Positions 9,950 through 20,604 are shown, counted from the first letter of the stretch. The stretch: 64,000 bases of DNA from Flavobacteriaceae bacterium (GCA_002862755.1 PKDY01000055.1:1-64000); one strand, 5' to 3'. A program made the numbers and translations. Notes: generated by a model not told the origin, from the letters alone.

Positions 9950-10528
9950 TCATTTTCTAATTCTACTGAGTGTTTCTTGTGTAATTCCCAAATAGGAAGC
10001 TACCATTCCAAGAGGAATTCTATGATAAATATCTTTATAAACTTCGCAAAAATGATTGTATTTCTCTTTTGCAGTGGTAAATCTCAAAATGGTTATGCGT
10101 TCTAATAAATGCCCCAATACGGCTCCCATAGAAAGTCTCGCATACCTTTCCATTTCAGGAAAATGATCAAATAAAAATCCTAAATCATTTATTTCCAACC
10201 AAAATACACTTGTATCTTCAATTGCATCAATATCATAAATATCAACTTTTCTTTGCATGAAGCTTTTAGGAGAATTTACCCATTCATTTTCACAACAAAA
10301 AAACTCGGTTATTTCTTTTCCATCTTTCAGAAAAAAACTTCTTACAAGCCCTTTTTGTATAAAATAACTTTTAGTACATATTTTATGACTTTGATGTAAT
10401 AGTTCACCTTTTTTAAATTCTTGATATTCAATTCTGCTGAACAATTCTCTTTTTAAAGATTCGCTTATAGGAATAAATTTTTCAAAATGATGATATAAAA
10501 TAGATTCTTTCTGAGTTTCCATATTCAT
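9950..10528 (-). CDS. Crp/Fnr family transcriptional regulator
   Basis: cNMP-binding fold, C-terminal IPLGMVASYLGITQETLSRIRK HTH. Confidence 0.9.
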   Translation of the reverse strand: MNMETQKESILYHHFEKFIPISESLKRELFSRIEYQEFKKGELLHQSHKICTKSYFIQKGLVRSFFLKDGKEITEFFCCENEWVNSPKSFMQRKVDIYDIDAIEDTSVFWLEINDLGFLFDHFPEMERYARLSMGAVLGHLLERITILRFTTAKEKYNHFCEVYKDIYHRIPLGMVASYLGITQETLSRIRK

Positions 10529-10534
10529 TTAATT

Positions 10535-10566
10535 AAAAAATCCCGAAAAATATTCCGGGATTTTAG
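10535..10566 (-). terminator. Terminator downstream of the dual PPIase gene
   Basis: AAAATCCCG...CGGGATTTT hairpin, T-tract on minus strand. Confidence 0.75.
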
Positions 10567-10604
10567 TATAATTTATTTCAATAAATATTTTTTAGAACTA
10601 AGGA

Positions 10605-11537
10605 TTATTTTACATCCATTAACTCTACATCAAATACTAAAGTAGCGTCTGGTGGGATAACACCTCCAGCACCTCTCGATCCGTAACCTAAATAAGAAGG
10701 AATTACAAAACGTGCTTTATCACCTACTTGTAACAATGCAATTCCTTCATCCCAACCTTCAATAACTTGACCAACGCCTAATTGAAAATCGATAGGTTGT
10801 TTTCTTTTGTAAGAAGAATCGAAAACTTGTCCATTATCTAGAGCTCCTTGATAGTGTACAGAAACTTTTTTCCCTTTTTCTGCTTGTTTACCGTTTCCTT
10901 TTTGAATAATTTGGTAACGCAAACCACTTTCCGTTTTTTGAAAACCAGCAGCCAATTTCTCTAATGCTTCTTCTGCTAGTCTTTTTTGTTCTGCTAATCT
11001 TTTCTCGCGAGAACCTTCAAATGTTCTAAAAGCTTCAATTGCATTCCAGTTTTTTGCTTCTTCACCTACTCTAATTATTTCTACAGATTCCATTACATCA
11101 CCTTGAGCAATAGCATCCACTACATCTTGTCCTTCTACAACATGACCAAAAACAGAGTGTTTGCCATCTAACCATGGTGTTGGCACATGCGTTATAAAAA
11201 ATTGAGAACCGTTAGTTCCTGGTCCAGCATTTGCCATAGACAAAACTCCTGGTTTGTCATGTTTTAATTCTGGATGAAATTCATCATCAAATTTGTAACC
11301 TCCATCTCCAGTACCAGTTCCTAAAGGGCAACCTCCTTGAATCATAAAATCTGGAATTACACGGTGAAATTTTAATCCGTTATAATAGGGTGCTCCCATT
11401 GCTTTTGCTTTGTTATCTAACTGACCTTCAGCTAATCCTACAAAGTTACCTACTGTCCCTGGTGTTTTATCGTGTGCTAATTTTACTAATATACTACCTT
11501 TAGGAGTAGTAAATTTTGCATAAATTCCGTCTTGCAT
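10605..11537 (-). CDS. Dual-domain peptidyl-prolyl isomerase (cyclophilin + FKBP)
   Basis: N-term [27 protein letters not shown]...NGSQFFIT; C-term [43 protein letters not shown]...[22 protein letters not shown]. Confidence 0.95.
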   Translation of the reverse strand: MQDGIYAKFTTPKGSILVKLAHDKTPGTVGNFVGLAEGQLDNKAKAMGAPYYNGLKFHRVIPDFMIQGGCPLGTGTGDGGYKFDDEFHPELKHDKPGVLSMANAGPGTNGSQFFITHVPTPWLDGKHSVFGHVVEGQDVVDAIAQGDVMESVEIIRVGEEAKNWNAIEAFRTFEGSREKRLAEQKRLAEEALEKLAAGFQKTESGLRYQIIQKGNGKQAEKGKKVSVHYQGALDNGQVFDSSYKRKQPIDFQLGVGQVIEGWDEGIALLQVGDKARFVIPSYLGYGSRGAGGVIPPDATLVFDVELMDVK

Positions 11538-11654
11538 TTCGTGTTTATTTAAATTTTAAGCTACAAATTTACTAATATTATATCTAAAAGATTTATAAAT
11601 AAACTATAAAATATCTTCTCCTTTATCTAATTTTGCTATTCTAATTTATTACAA

Positions 11655-12113
11655 ATGAAATCGCTTATCATTACCTATCAACCCGAGTATAAAAATCAAT
11701 TTATCGATTTAAACAAAGCTTGGTTAGAAGAATTTTTTGTTGTAGAACCACATGACAATGAGGTATTCAATAATATTGAAAGTTATATTTTAGAACCTGG
11801 TGGAATGATTTTCTTTTGCTTAGTTAATAATGAAGTAGCAGGCACAGTTGCTATGCAAAAAGTGAACAACACTGTTTATGAATTAGCCAAACTGGCAGTA
11901 GCAAAAAAATTTCAAGGTCTTAAATTAAGTAATCTTTTAATGGATAGCTGCCTTGCTTTTGCAAAAGCAAAGAAAGCGGAAATGATTATGCTTTTATCCA
12001 ATCGAAAGTTAGAAAACGCATTACGCTTATATGAAAAATATGGATTTATTGAAGTCCCTATGCAAGAAAACGACTACACTCGAGCAAATATTCAAATGGA
12101 ATTAAAGTTATAA
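11655..12113 (+). CDS. GNAT family N-acetyltransferase
   Basis: ELAKLAVAKKFQGLKLSNLLMDSCLAFAKAKK...LYEKYGFIEVP. Confidence 0.9.
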   Translation: MKSLIITYQPEYKNQFIDLNKAWLEEFFVVEPHDNEVFNNIESYILEPGGMIFFCLVNNEVAGTVAMQKVNNTVYELAKLAVAKKFQGLKLSNLLMDSCLAFAKAKKAEMIMLLSNRKLENALRLYEKYGFIEVPMQENDYTRANIQMELKL

Positions 12114-12229
12114 TTTTCATTTTATAAATCTCTGTTTATTCAAATTAAATTTACCTAAATTTCATACAAAATTGGCAAAGTTTTAGCCTATAAACTCCTA
12201 ATTTTGCCATCAAATTAAAACGAATAGAC

Positions 12230-12949
12230 ATGGCACATTTAAAAGGTAAAAAAGCGATTATTACTGGAGGCAGTAGAGGTTTAGGCAAGGCAACTGCGAT
12301 TGCTTTTGCAAAAGAAGGAATAGACGTTGCCATTACCGGAAGAAACGAAAAGAGGCTACAAGAGACCGTTGAAGAATTACAACAATTTGGCGTAAAAGCA
12401 AGTTATGCTGTTTTTGACGTAGGCAATTATGATGAAGTAAAAAATGGCATTAAAAGAATAATTGCAACTATAGGTGCAGTAGATATTTTGGTTAACAATG
12501 CTGGCATTGCTGCATTTGGATCTTTTAACGACATGGATGTTAAACAATGGGAAGAAATTATCCAAACCAACGTTTTAGGGATGTATTATGTTACTAAAGA
12601 AGTACTGCCTTTTTTAATAGAAAAAAACGAAGGGGATATCATTAATGTTTCATCTACTGCAGGATTAAATGGAAATCCAAATACTTCTGCCTATTCTGCA
12701 TCTAAATTTGCCGTAATTGGAATGTCGGAATCCCTAATGAAAGAAGTTCGTAAAAACAATATCAGAGTTTGCACTTTAACACCAAGCACTATAGTTTCTG
12801 ATATGTCTATTGACTTAGGTATTGCAAGTAATGACACTCCAGATTCTGTGTTACAACCCGAAGATTTTGCAGCATTAATTGTAGCAGGATTAAAATTACC
12901 AAGAAGAGCCATGATGAAAGCAGCATCACTTTGGTCTACAAACCCTTAA
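12230..12949 (+). CDS. SDR family oxidoreductase (3-ketoacyl-ACP reductase-like)
   Basis: ITGGSRGLGKATA, NNAGIA, YSASKFAV. Confidence 0.93.
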   Translation: MAHLKGKKAIITGGSRGLGKATAIAFAKEGIDVAITGRNEKRLQETVEELQQFGVKASYAVFDVGNYDEVKNGIKRIIATIGAVDILVNNAGIAAFGSFNDMDVKQWEEIIQTNVLGMYYVTKEVLPFLIEKNEGDIINVSSTAGLNGNPNTSAYSASKFAVIGMSESLMKEVRKNNIRVCTLTPSTIVSDMSIDLGIASNDTPDSVLQPEDFAALIVAGLKLPRRAMMKAASLWSTNP

Positions 12950-12961
12950 TGATTATAATTT

Positions 12962-13003
12962 AAAAAATGCATAATGGAGGTAAAAATCTATTATGCATTT
13001 TTT
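12962..13003 (+). terminator. Rho-independent terminator
   Basis: AAAATGCATAAT ... ATTATGCATTTTTTT. Confidence 0.8.
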
Positions 13004-13103
13004 TGTGTCTAGTCGCAGTAGAAAATAAATTATTTAATTTTTATAATAATTTATCGTAAAACAATAATTATTTATATATTTGCAATAATAATATATTTGT
13101 TTT

Positions 13104-13619
13104 ATGAAGACAACCAGAATCATTTCAACCCTATTATTTTATTTTGTAAGAGTAATTGCGTTCTTATACGGGCTAACTACAGTTTATGTAGCCGTAGTAA
13201 CAATTTTTAAAACTACTGCGCTGCGAATACTAGAACAGAATCGTTTTGCCGTGTGTTATCCTTTTACAGATAAAAACTTCATCTTGGGTAGCGCCTATAC
13301 TTTTCATTACATCACAGAAATGTTAGTTACTTTAGCGTTTTATAGTTTGTTTTTCTTTGGTTTGAGCAATGTATTTCAAACGTTTAAACAAACGAAATTA
13401 TTTACCGCTCGTGGTGTATTTCATTTAAAAATTTTTTACATAACGAATCTAATTATGGCACCCATTATTTTTAGTTGTATTAGCATTAATCCTACAGAAG
13501 ATTTTCCTTATTTCGCCATGATAGTAGGACACGCAATTATTGGTATTTTTGCATTCTTTATAGCTGCAATATTTCAACAAGGTTTACATTTGCAAACTGA
13601 TCAAGACTTAATTATTTAA
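13104..13619 (+). CDS. DUF2975-type membrane protein
   Basis: Four predicted TM segments, immediately 5' of a small XRE regulator as is usual for DUF2975. Confidence 0.75.
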   Translation: MKTTRIISTLLFYFVRVIAFLYGLTTVYVAVVTIFKTTALRILEQNRFAVCYPFTDKNFILGSAYTFHYITEMLVTLAFYSLFFFGLSNVFQTFKQTKLFTARGVFHLKIFYITNLIMAPIIFSCISINPTEDFPYFAMIVGHAIIGIFAFFIAAIFQQGLHLQTDQDLII

Positions 13620-13621
13620 AT

Positions 13622-13828
13622 ATGCCAATTATTGTTAACATAGATGTTATGCTTGCTAAACGTAAAATGCAGAGCAAAGAATTGGCTGAAAAGTTAGGTA
13701 TAACTCAAGCCAATTTATCCATACTAAAAACAGGTAAAGCCAAGGGTATTCGTTTCGAAACTTTAGAAGCAATTTGTAACGCTTTAGAATGTCAACCAGG
13801 AGACATTTTAGAATACGTTACGGAATAA
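13622..13828 (+). CDS. XRE/Cro-type helix-turn-helix regulator
   Basis: MLAKRKMQSKELAEKLGITQANLSILKTGKAKGIRFETLEAICNALECQPGDILEY. Confidence 0.93.
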   Translation: MPIIVNIDVMLAKRKMQSKELAEKLGITQANLSILKTGKAKGIRFETLEAICNALECQPGDILEYVTE

Positions 13829-13927
13829 CATCTTTTCAAATACCACTCTTTTTTTCAACTAAAATATAGTTGAGAGCCAGTCTATTGTCTAAAAACAAAA
13901 ATAATAATCATCAAAATCAATCTCAAA

Positions 13928-14800
13928 ATGAACAGTTTAACCATCAACAACCTCCATAAGACATATAAAAATGGGGTCGTAGCGATAAATGATATTTCGC
14001 TAGAAATTACTAATGGCATGTTTGGACTTTTAGGCCCAAATGGTGCTGGAAAATCATCATTAATGAAAACTATTACTGGTTTACAACAACCAGATAGTGG
14101 CACAATCTTCTTTAATGGAACAGACTGTATTGAAGACCCTCTTTTTATAAAAAAACAACTCGGATTTTTACCTCAAGATTTTGGTGTATACCCAAAAATT
14201 TCAGCTTATGATTTACTAACTCACATTGCCATACTCAAAGGCATTACCAATACAAAAGAGCGTAAAGAACAAGTAAATTTCTTATTGGAAAAAGTAAATC
14301 TACACCAACATAGTAATAAAGAAGTGCATACTTTTTCTGGAGGTATGCGACAACGCTTTGGCATTGCTCAAGCCTTATTAGGCAATCCTCAATTAGTTAT
14401 AGTAGACGAACCCACTGCAGGTTTAGACCCTGAAGAAAGAAATCGGTTCAATAACTTACTTAATGAAATAAGTGAAGACATTATTATTATTCTTTCTACT
14501 CATTTGGTTGAAGATGTAAAAAATCTATGCAAAGAAATGGCCATTATTCAGAATGGAACACTTTTAGTAAAAGGCAAACCAAATGATTTTATTGCCGAAC
14601 TTACTGGAAAACTTTGGCAAAAAACCATAGACAAAAAACAACTCATACAGTATGAAAAAGAATACAATGTTGTCCTAACTCAATTAAATATGGGAACCGT
14701 AACAATTCATGTACAATCGGATGCACAACCAGATACTTCTTTTAAACCCATCCTTCCTAATCTCGAAGATGTGTATTTCTCTATTCTTAATCAAAAATAA
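13928..14800 (+). CDS. ABC transporter ATP-binding protein
   Basis: GLLGPNGAGKSS, FSGGMRQRFGIAQALLGNPQLVIVDEPTAGLDPEE. Confidence 0.94.
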   Translation: MNSLTINNLHKTYKNGVVAINDISLEITNGMFGLLGPNGAGKSSLMKTITGLQQPDSGTIFFNGTDCIEDPLFIKKQLGFLPQDFGVYPKISAYDLLTHIAILKGITNTKERKEQVNFLLEKVNLHQHSNKEVHTFSGGMRQRFGIAQALLGNPQLVIVDEPTAGLDPEERNRFNNLLNEISEDIIIILSTHLVEDVKNLCKEMAIIQNGTLLVKGKPNDFIAELTGKLWQKTIDKKQLIQYEKEYNVVLTQLNMGTVTIHVQSDAQPDTSFKPILPNLEDVYFSILNQK

Positions 14801-14806
14801 ATAGTC

Positions 14807-17800
14807 ATGAATACTTTATTACGATTTGAATTACAGTCTTATTTTAAAAAAATAAGATTCCATATCCTTATGGTTTTTATTTTAAGTATAGGTTTTTTTG
14901 CTGGAACTAAACTCTCTATTTCTGTAGGCTCTGAAATCTACAAAAACGCACCATATACCCTATTCTACATGATTGGATTTCTTAGCCTTTTAAGCATTCT
15001 TTTCACTACACTTTTAGCTTCACAAATCCTTTTTAAGGAGAAAGAAGCTCATTTTAATTTAATTCTATATACCACACCAATTACTAAAAAAGTGTATTTA
15101 AAAAATCGGTTTATTTTAGTCTTTGGCATCAGTTTTCTCTTTTTTTCTCTTCTCGTTTTGGGTTTTGGCTTTGGCCAACAAATGAAATGGAATCCTAGCG
15201 ATTATACTTATTTTAATCTTTTAGCTTTTCTTGTTCCTCTTTTTCTCCTTGGCGGCATTAATACTTTCTTTTGTAGCGCGCTTATATGCAGCATTAGTTG
15301 GCTAACCCAAAATAAACTAATGACTTATATTTCAGGTCTTTTTATCTACATTCTCTATATGGTTGCTTTGCTTTTTTCCAATTCTCCATTTATGGCACAA
15401 TCGATGCCTCAATCGGAAGAAGCAAGAAAAATAGCTGCGCTTATTGATCCATTTGGTCTTTCTGGCTTTTTCATGCAAACCAACACCTATTCCATCACTC
15501 AAAAAAACACCGAAATTATATTTCCTGAAGGTTATTTCCTTATTAACAGAGTTGTCTTTTTATTACTTTCTATTCTTTTTTTAGGAAGCACCTATCGCTT
15601 TTTTTCTTTTCAAATTAAAAGCAGAAAATCTCGTAAAAATAAAATTACAGATGTTATTAAAAACAATACAACCCTACCTATTAAAAAAACAAATCCTATT
15701 TTCAATTGGGAAACAACATTTAAAAGTTTGTTTTTTTCAACTTATTTACATTTAAAATATATTGTAAAAAGCATTCCTTTTGTTTTAATTTGTTTAGGCA
15801 TGATTTTTAGTGTAGGCATGGAAATCTATGGCGCTATCGAAAAAGGAATTAGGTTGCCTCAAAAATATGTAACTTCAGGAGTAACAACCAATGCTATTTT
15901 AGACACTTTTCCAATTCTTGGACTTATAATTATTCTTTTTTATGGACATGAAATTATTTGGCGAAGTAAAACAAATCGTTTTCATCTCATTGAAAATGCC
16001 ACACCTGTGCATGAATTTGTAAAATTACTTTCAAAATGGCTCAGTTTGTGCTTTATCATTATAGGATTAAGTAGTCTATTACTACTTTTAGGTATACTAT
16101 TTCAGGTTAGTTACCAATATCCTTTATTCGATTGGAAAGCTTATACAGGCATCTTCCATTTTGCAAGTTGCCCCTTATTACTTAGCGCTGGACTTATTTG
16201 TCTTATACATTATTGGATTCCAAACAAATATATCGGTTTAACCCTTTCATCCATTTTTATTTTGTTAACAGCTACAGCCATAGGAAAAAGTTTTTTAATT
16301 CATCCTTTACTCCGTTTTCAAATCCCATTAAAAGCAGTTTATAGTGATATGAATGATTTTGGAGTATATGCCTCTTCGTATATTTGGCTACTACTCTTCG
16401 GGTTTGCTTTTGTGGGTTTGCTTTTGTATATAACCACACAAATGTTAAGTAAACAAAAAACATTCCTCCATTTTACTATTATAGTTATATTGGTTTTTAC
16501 AACTGGAGTAAGCGGATTTCTATTTTCAAAAGATTTTCAATTTAAAAATCCTGATGAGATATTAAAAAATAAAGCGCTATATGAAAAACAATATCGAAAA
16601 TTCCAAAACAAACCTCAACCCTCAATTACAGATATTATTACAAATGTAGCACTTTTTCCTAGTCAAAATAAATACCGTATTATAGGTGAATATCACATTC
16701 AAAACAAAACCAATAAACCCATTACAGAAATACTAGTAAATTTTAGTGATGATTTCAACATTAAAAAAGCCATTTTACAACTACATAATACTTTATATAC
16801 AGTAACGAATCAATACGAAATCATCTCCTTACAAAAAGATTTATTACCGCAAGAAGAAGCTGTTTTTAATTTTGTTTTAGATTATCAATGGTTTCCTGTA
16901 AACGGTCATCAACCCTTCAATGCAATTGTAGCTAATGGCTCTTTCATGAGAATTAGTAGGTATTATCCTCAATTTGGTTACCAAGCCGATAAAGAAATAG
17001 AAAAAAAAGAACAAAGAGCAAATTTCCAGCTTGGAGAGGCAACTATTTTGCAAAAATTAGAAACTCCAAAAACAAAAACAGATGATTTTATACATCTAAA
17101 AATGACAATCACAACGGAGCAAAATCAAACTGCTATTGGTGTTGGCGAATTAACAAAACAATGGAAAAAGAAGAATAGAAACTATTTTGTATATGAGACC
17201 TCAAGCCCTATCCCTTTTCGTTTTGCCATTTCATCTGCTCGTTATTCCTTAAAAAAAACGCTTTATAAAGGAAAAAAAATTGAAGTGTATTATCATCCTA
17301 AACATACTGAAAATGTAGTGCATTTAATCAAAAACATTAAAACTACTCTTGATTATTGTCAAAATAATTTTAGCAAATATCCATTCAAAACCATCCGTTT
17401 TGCTGAAATTTCTTCGTTTACAAAAGGTTTTGCCGCTACTGCTTATCCCAATACTATTTTCATGACAGAAAACACTATATTTCACAGCAATATCAAAGCG
17501 GATAAACAACAAGACGTTATTAATGAATTAGCAGGTCATGAATTATCTCATATTTGGTGGGGAAACAACCAAATTAACCCCGATAACAGAGAAGGATATA
17601 CAATGCTCACTGAAAGTTTTGCCATGTACACTGAACTCATGTTAGCAAAAAAAATGTATGGACAAAAAAGAGTATTGGAAAACGTAAATCTGCATACAGG
17701 GATTTATTTAAATGAGCGAAACTTTGAAACGGAAAAGCCTCTATATAAAGTTAATCATGATCAAACACATATTAACTATTCAAAAGGCATGGTTGTACTA

Positions 17801-18283
17801 TATCAACTGAGTGAACAAATAGGTGAAGCAAAAACAAATGAAGCACTGAAAAACTTTTTAAACAAAAACAAATATCCCAATCGCAATCCAACAACTACTG
17901 ATTTTTTAAATGAATTATATGCCATTACTGAGAAAAAAATGCATCCAAAAATAGATGATTTGTTTAAAAGAATTACACTTTACAATTTCCAAGCAAAAAA
18001 TATGATTGTAAAAGAGAACAAAGATACTTTCGAATTACACTTGAATGTAATAGCACGTAAATATTATGAAAATGGAAAAGGAAAAAAAACAAACGCTCTT
18101 TTTTATGATGGTGTTGAAATTGCCATTGAATATTCAGATGGAACTAGCAAAATAATTGAAACCCCAGTTTTTAAAGATAATGCATCAATTAAAATTATTT
18201 TAGAGAAAAAACCAGTATATTTATACTTCGACCCCAATCAAAAGTTTATCAAACAAAATAATGAACGTTTTTCTATACAATAA
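14807..18283 (+). CDS. ABC-2 type permease fused to M1-family metallopeptidase domain
   Basis: Multi-TM N-terminal ~600 aa; C-terminal HELSHIWWGNNQ...LTESFAMYTE zinc peptidase motif. Confidence 0.9.
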   Translation: MNTLLRFELQSYFKKIRFHILMVFILSIGFFAGTKLSISVGSEIYKNAPYTLFYMIGFLSLLSILFTTLLASQILFKEKEAHFNLILYTTPITKKVYLKNRFILVFGISFLFFSLLVLGFGFGQQMKWNPSDYTYFNLLAFLVPLFLLGGINTFFCSALICSISWLTQNKLMTYISGLFIYILYMVALLFSNSPFMAQSMPQSEEARKIAALIDPFGLSGFFMQTNTYSITQKNTEIIFPEGYFLINRVVFLLLSILFLGSTYRFFSFQIKSRKSRKNKITDVIKNNTTLPIKKTNPIFNWETTFKSLFFSTYLHLKYIVKSIPFVLICLGMIFSVGMEIYGAIEKGIRLPQKYVTSGVTTNAILDTFPILGLIIILFYGHEIIWRSKTNRFHLIENATPVHEFVKLLSKWLSLCFIIIGLSSLLLLLGILFQVSYQYPLFDWKAYTGIFHFASCPLLLSAGLICLIHYWIPNKYIGLTLSSIFILLTATAIGKSFLIHPLLRFQIPLKAVYSDMNDFGVYASSYIWLLLFGFAFVGLLLYITTQMLSKQKTFLHFTIIVILVFTTGVSGFLFSKDFQFKNPDEILKNKALYEKQYRKFQNKPQPSITDIITNVALFPSQNKYRIIGEYHIQNKTNKPITEILVNFSDDFNIKKAILQLHNTLYTVTNQYEIISLQKDLLPQEEAVFNFVLDYQWFPVNGHQPFNAIVANGSFMRISRYYPQFGYQADKEIEKKEQRANFQLGEATILQKLETPKTKTDDFIHLKMTITTEQNQTAIGVGELTKQWKKKNRNYFVYETSSPIPFRFAISSARYSLKKTLYKGKKIEVYYHPKHTENVVHLIKNIKTTLDYCQNNFSKYPFKTIRFAEISSFTKGFAATAYPNTIFMTENTIFHSNIKADKQQDVINELAGHELSHIWWGNNQINPDNREGYTMLTESFAMYTELMLAKKMYGQKRVLENVNLHTGIYLNERNFETEKPLYKVNHDQTHINYSKGMVVLYQLSEQIGEAKTNEALKNFLNKNKYPNRNPTTTDFLNELYAITEKKMHPKIDDLFKRITLYNFQAKNMIVKENKDTFELHLNVIARKYYENGKGKKTNALFYDGVEIAIEYSDGTSKIIETPVFKDNASIKIILEKKPVYLYFDPNQKFIKQNNERFSIQ

Positions 18284-18346
18284 AACATAAAAGTCCATAA
18301 CACAGAATATATCGTTATTTACCAAATATTAAATAGTTATACACTA

Positions 18347-18793
18347 ATGAAAAACATATTCCATCCAAAAGACAATCAAGAAATGATTGCTCGAATTCAT
18401 AATTTAACTCCTGAGTCTAAAGCACTCTGGGGTAAAATGACGGTAGACCAAATGCTATCCCATTGTATTGCTCCTATTAATGTAGCGCTTGGAACAGAAA
18501 AAATCAACGTTCCAATTCCATTCAGAATCATGGGAAGACTAATGAAAAAATCATGGTTAGACGCTCCAGAATTTAAAAAAAACACCCCTACAGCTAAAGA
18601 ATTTATCCGCAAGGGAAATTATGATTTTGAAACCACAAAGAACGAATTAATAAAAAGTGTTGAAAAATTAAGTGAAGGCTTTCAGGTAGTACAATTAGAA
18701 ACGCATCCTTTTTGGGGTAAACTCACAGAAAAAGATTGGAACAATCTCCAGTGGAAACATTTAGACCATCATTTAAGACAATTTGGAGTTTAA
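18347..18793 (+). CDS. DUF1569 / DinB-like protein
   Basis: RIHNLTPESKALWGKMTVDQMLSHC...HPFWGKLTEKDWNNLQWKHLDHHLRQFG. Confidence 0.88.
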   Translation: MKNIFHPKDNQEMIARIHNLTPESKALWGKMTVDQMLSHCIAPINVALGTEKINVPIPFRIMGRLMKKSWLDAPEFKKNTPTAKEFIRKGNYDFETTKNELIKSVEKLSEGFQVVQLETHPFWGKLTEKDWNNLQWKHLDHHLRQFGV

Positions 18794-18800
18794 TTATCTT

Positions 18801-18829
18801 TTGTATGAGTTTTAAGTTACTTACCTTTG
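18801..18829 (+). promoter_or_regulatory. Bacteroidota-type promoter of trmD
   Basis: TTG (18801-18803), 18-nt gap, TACCTTTG (18822-18829). Confidence 0.6.
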
Positions 18830-18873
18830 CATACTTGTTTTAGAAAACAATGCAATTGAAACAAAGAAGTACC

Positions 18874-19551
18874 ATGCGCATCGATATTATTACTGTTTTA
18901 CCTGAATTGATTAAAAGTCCTTTTGAAGCTTCTATACTTAAGAGAGCCATCGAAAAAGGACTCGTTGAAGTTCACTTTCACAATTTGAGAGATTATACTA
19001 CAAACAAACAGAAAAGTGTGGATGACTATCAGTTTGGTGGCGGTGCAGGAATGGTAATGAGCATTCAGCCTATTGATGATTGTATAACAAAATTAAAAAG
19101 GGAACGCGAATACGATGAAGTAATATATATGACTCCAGATGGCGAAACATTACATCAAGGAATGGCAAATGGTATGTCACTTTTAAAAAACATAATCATC
19201 CTTTGCGGACATTATAAAGGAGTGGATCAAAGAGTTCGTGACCAATTCATAACACGTGAAATTTCAATTGGAGATTATGTTTTATCAGGAGGTGAATTAG
19301 GTGCTGCTGTTTTATGTGACAGTATTATTCGATTAATTCCTGGTGTTTTAAGCAATGAAACTTCAGCTCTAACCGATAGTTTTCAAGACAATTTATTAGC
19401 TCCTCCCGTTTACACACGACCAGCTGAATATAAAGGTTGGAAAGTTCCAGACATCTTACTAAGCGGAAATTTCCCAAAAATAGAAGAATGGAGAGAACAA
19501 AAAGCCTATGAACATACTAAAAACAGACGCCCTGATTTATTAAAGGAATAA
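18874..19551 (+). CDS. trmD: tRNA (guanine-N1)-methyltransferase
   Basis: [33 protein letters not shown]...[11 protein letters not shown]...[15 protein letters not shown]; start moved from the 18850 ORF start. Confidence 0.96.
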   Translation: MRIDIITVLPELIKSPFEASILKRAIEKGLVEVHFHNLRDYTTNKQKSVDDYQFGGGAGMVMSIQPIDDCITKLKREREYDEVIYMTPDGETLHQGMANGMSLLKNIIILCGHYKGVDQRVRDQFITREISIGDYVLSGGELGAAVLCDSIIRLIPGVLSNETSALTDSFQDNLLAPPVYTRPAEYKGWKVPDILLSGNFPKIEEWREQKAYEHTKNRRPDLLKE

Positions 19552-19625
19552 TTTTCAGAAACTTAACTATCTGAATAAAGTTTTCAAAAAGAAGCATTTC
19601 AATTAAAAATATTAGGTTTTGGAAT

Positions 19626-19654
19626 TTGAAAATTGGTTTTTTTAATTATCTTTG
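19626..19654 (+). promoter_or_regulatory. Promoter of rplS
   Basis: TTG (19626-19628), 18-nt gap, TATCTTTG (19647-19654). Confidence 0.65.
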
Positions 19655-19726
19655 CACCCACATTTGGACCAACCTCTAGCGAAAGACGTGTATGTTGCTC
19701 TGAATCAAACATTTATTTTATACAAA

Positions 19727-20080
19727 ATGGCTAATTTAGTTGATTTCGTAAATAACGAATTCGTTGCAAAAAAAGATTTCCCAGATTTTAATTCTGGAGA
19801 CACAATTACTGTGTATTATGAAATTAAAGAGGGTGAAAAAACAAGAACTCAGTTCTTCAAAGGTGTTGTAATCCAAAGAAGAGGTTCTGGTTTAACTGAA
19901 ACTTTTACAATTCGTAAAATGTCTGGTGCTGTTGGTGTAGAGCGTATCTTCCCAGTAAACATGCCAGCATTACAAAAAATTGAAGTGAACCAAAGAGGTA
20001 AAGTTCGTAGAGCTCGTATTTTCTACTTCAGAGAACTTACTGGTAAAAAAGCAAAAATTAAAGAAAAAAGAAGAGGTTAA
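19727..20080 (+). CDS. rplS: 50S ribosomal protein L19
   Basis: FNSGDTITVYYEIKEGEKTRTQFFKGVVIQRRGSGL...FTIRKMSGAVGVERIFP; true start MANLVDF (ORF track start lies inside the promoter). Confidence 0.97.
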   Translation: MANLVDFVNNEFVAKKDFPDFNSGDTITVYYEIKEGEKTRTQFFKGVVIQRRGSGLTETFTIRKMSGAVGVERIFPVNMPALQKIEVNQRGKVRRARIFYFRELTGKKAKIKEKRRG

Positions 20081-20102
20081 TCTCTCATTTTCTGAAAATT
20101 AT

Positions 20103-20137
20103 AAAAAAGTCGCAACAAAAGTTGCGACTTTTTTTAT
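20103..20137 (+). terminator. Rho-independent terminator of rplS
   Basis: AAAAAAGTCGCAAC aaaa GTTGCGACTTTTTTT. Confidence 0.9.
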
Positions 20138-20216
20138 AGGTATAAATTAATCTAGCAAAATCAAACGAATACTTAATTTAGCTATATTTGATATACTAAC
20201 CTTAAAAATCATTCAT

Positions 20217-20591
20217 ATGAGAATTGCAACGATTATTATTCGTATCCTTCTAGGATTATTTTTACTTTTTGCTTCCATTACCTATTTTTTTCCAATGGGA
20301 GAACAACCCGCACCAACTGGAGATATGGCAACTGTTTTCGCAGGTTTTATGGCCACTAAATATTTAATGCCATTAGCCAAATCTGTAGAATTGCTAGTTG
20401 GTCTTTCTTATGTGTCTGGAAAATTTGTACGTCTTTTCAATTTGGTTTTACTTCCTGTTTCACTCAACATTTTACTTTTAAATATATTCCCAACAAAAGA
20501 AGCACTTCCTATCGCATTGGTCTTATTTTTAGGAAACTTATTTTTAATTTATTCCCATTGGAGCAGCTATAAAGATATTTTAAAAGCCTAA
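20217..20591 (+). CDS. DoxX-like membrane protein
   Basis: Four-TM protein; RILLGLFLLFASITYFF...LAKSVELLVGLSYVSGKF. Confidence 0.75.
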   Translation: MRIATIIIRILLGLFLLFASITYFFPMGEQPAPTGDMATVFAGFMATKYLMPLAKSVELLVGLSYVSGKFVRLFNLVLLPVSLNILLLNIFPTKEALPIALVLFLGNLFLIYSHWSSYKDILKA

Positions 20592-20604
20592 GCTTTTTAA
20601 AAAC

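Noticed and set aside
9763-9960. Plus-strand 65-aa ORF
   Set aside because: Overlaps the signal region of the hydrolase gene; low-complexity translation
19652-19726. N-terminal extension of L19 in the ORF track (MHPHLDQPLAKDVYVALNQTFILYK)
   Set aside because: Start codon lies inside the TATCTTTG promoter element; L19 begins at MANLVDF
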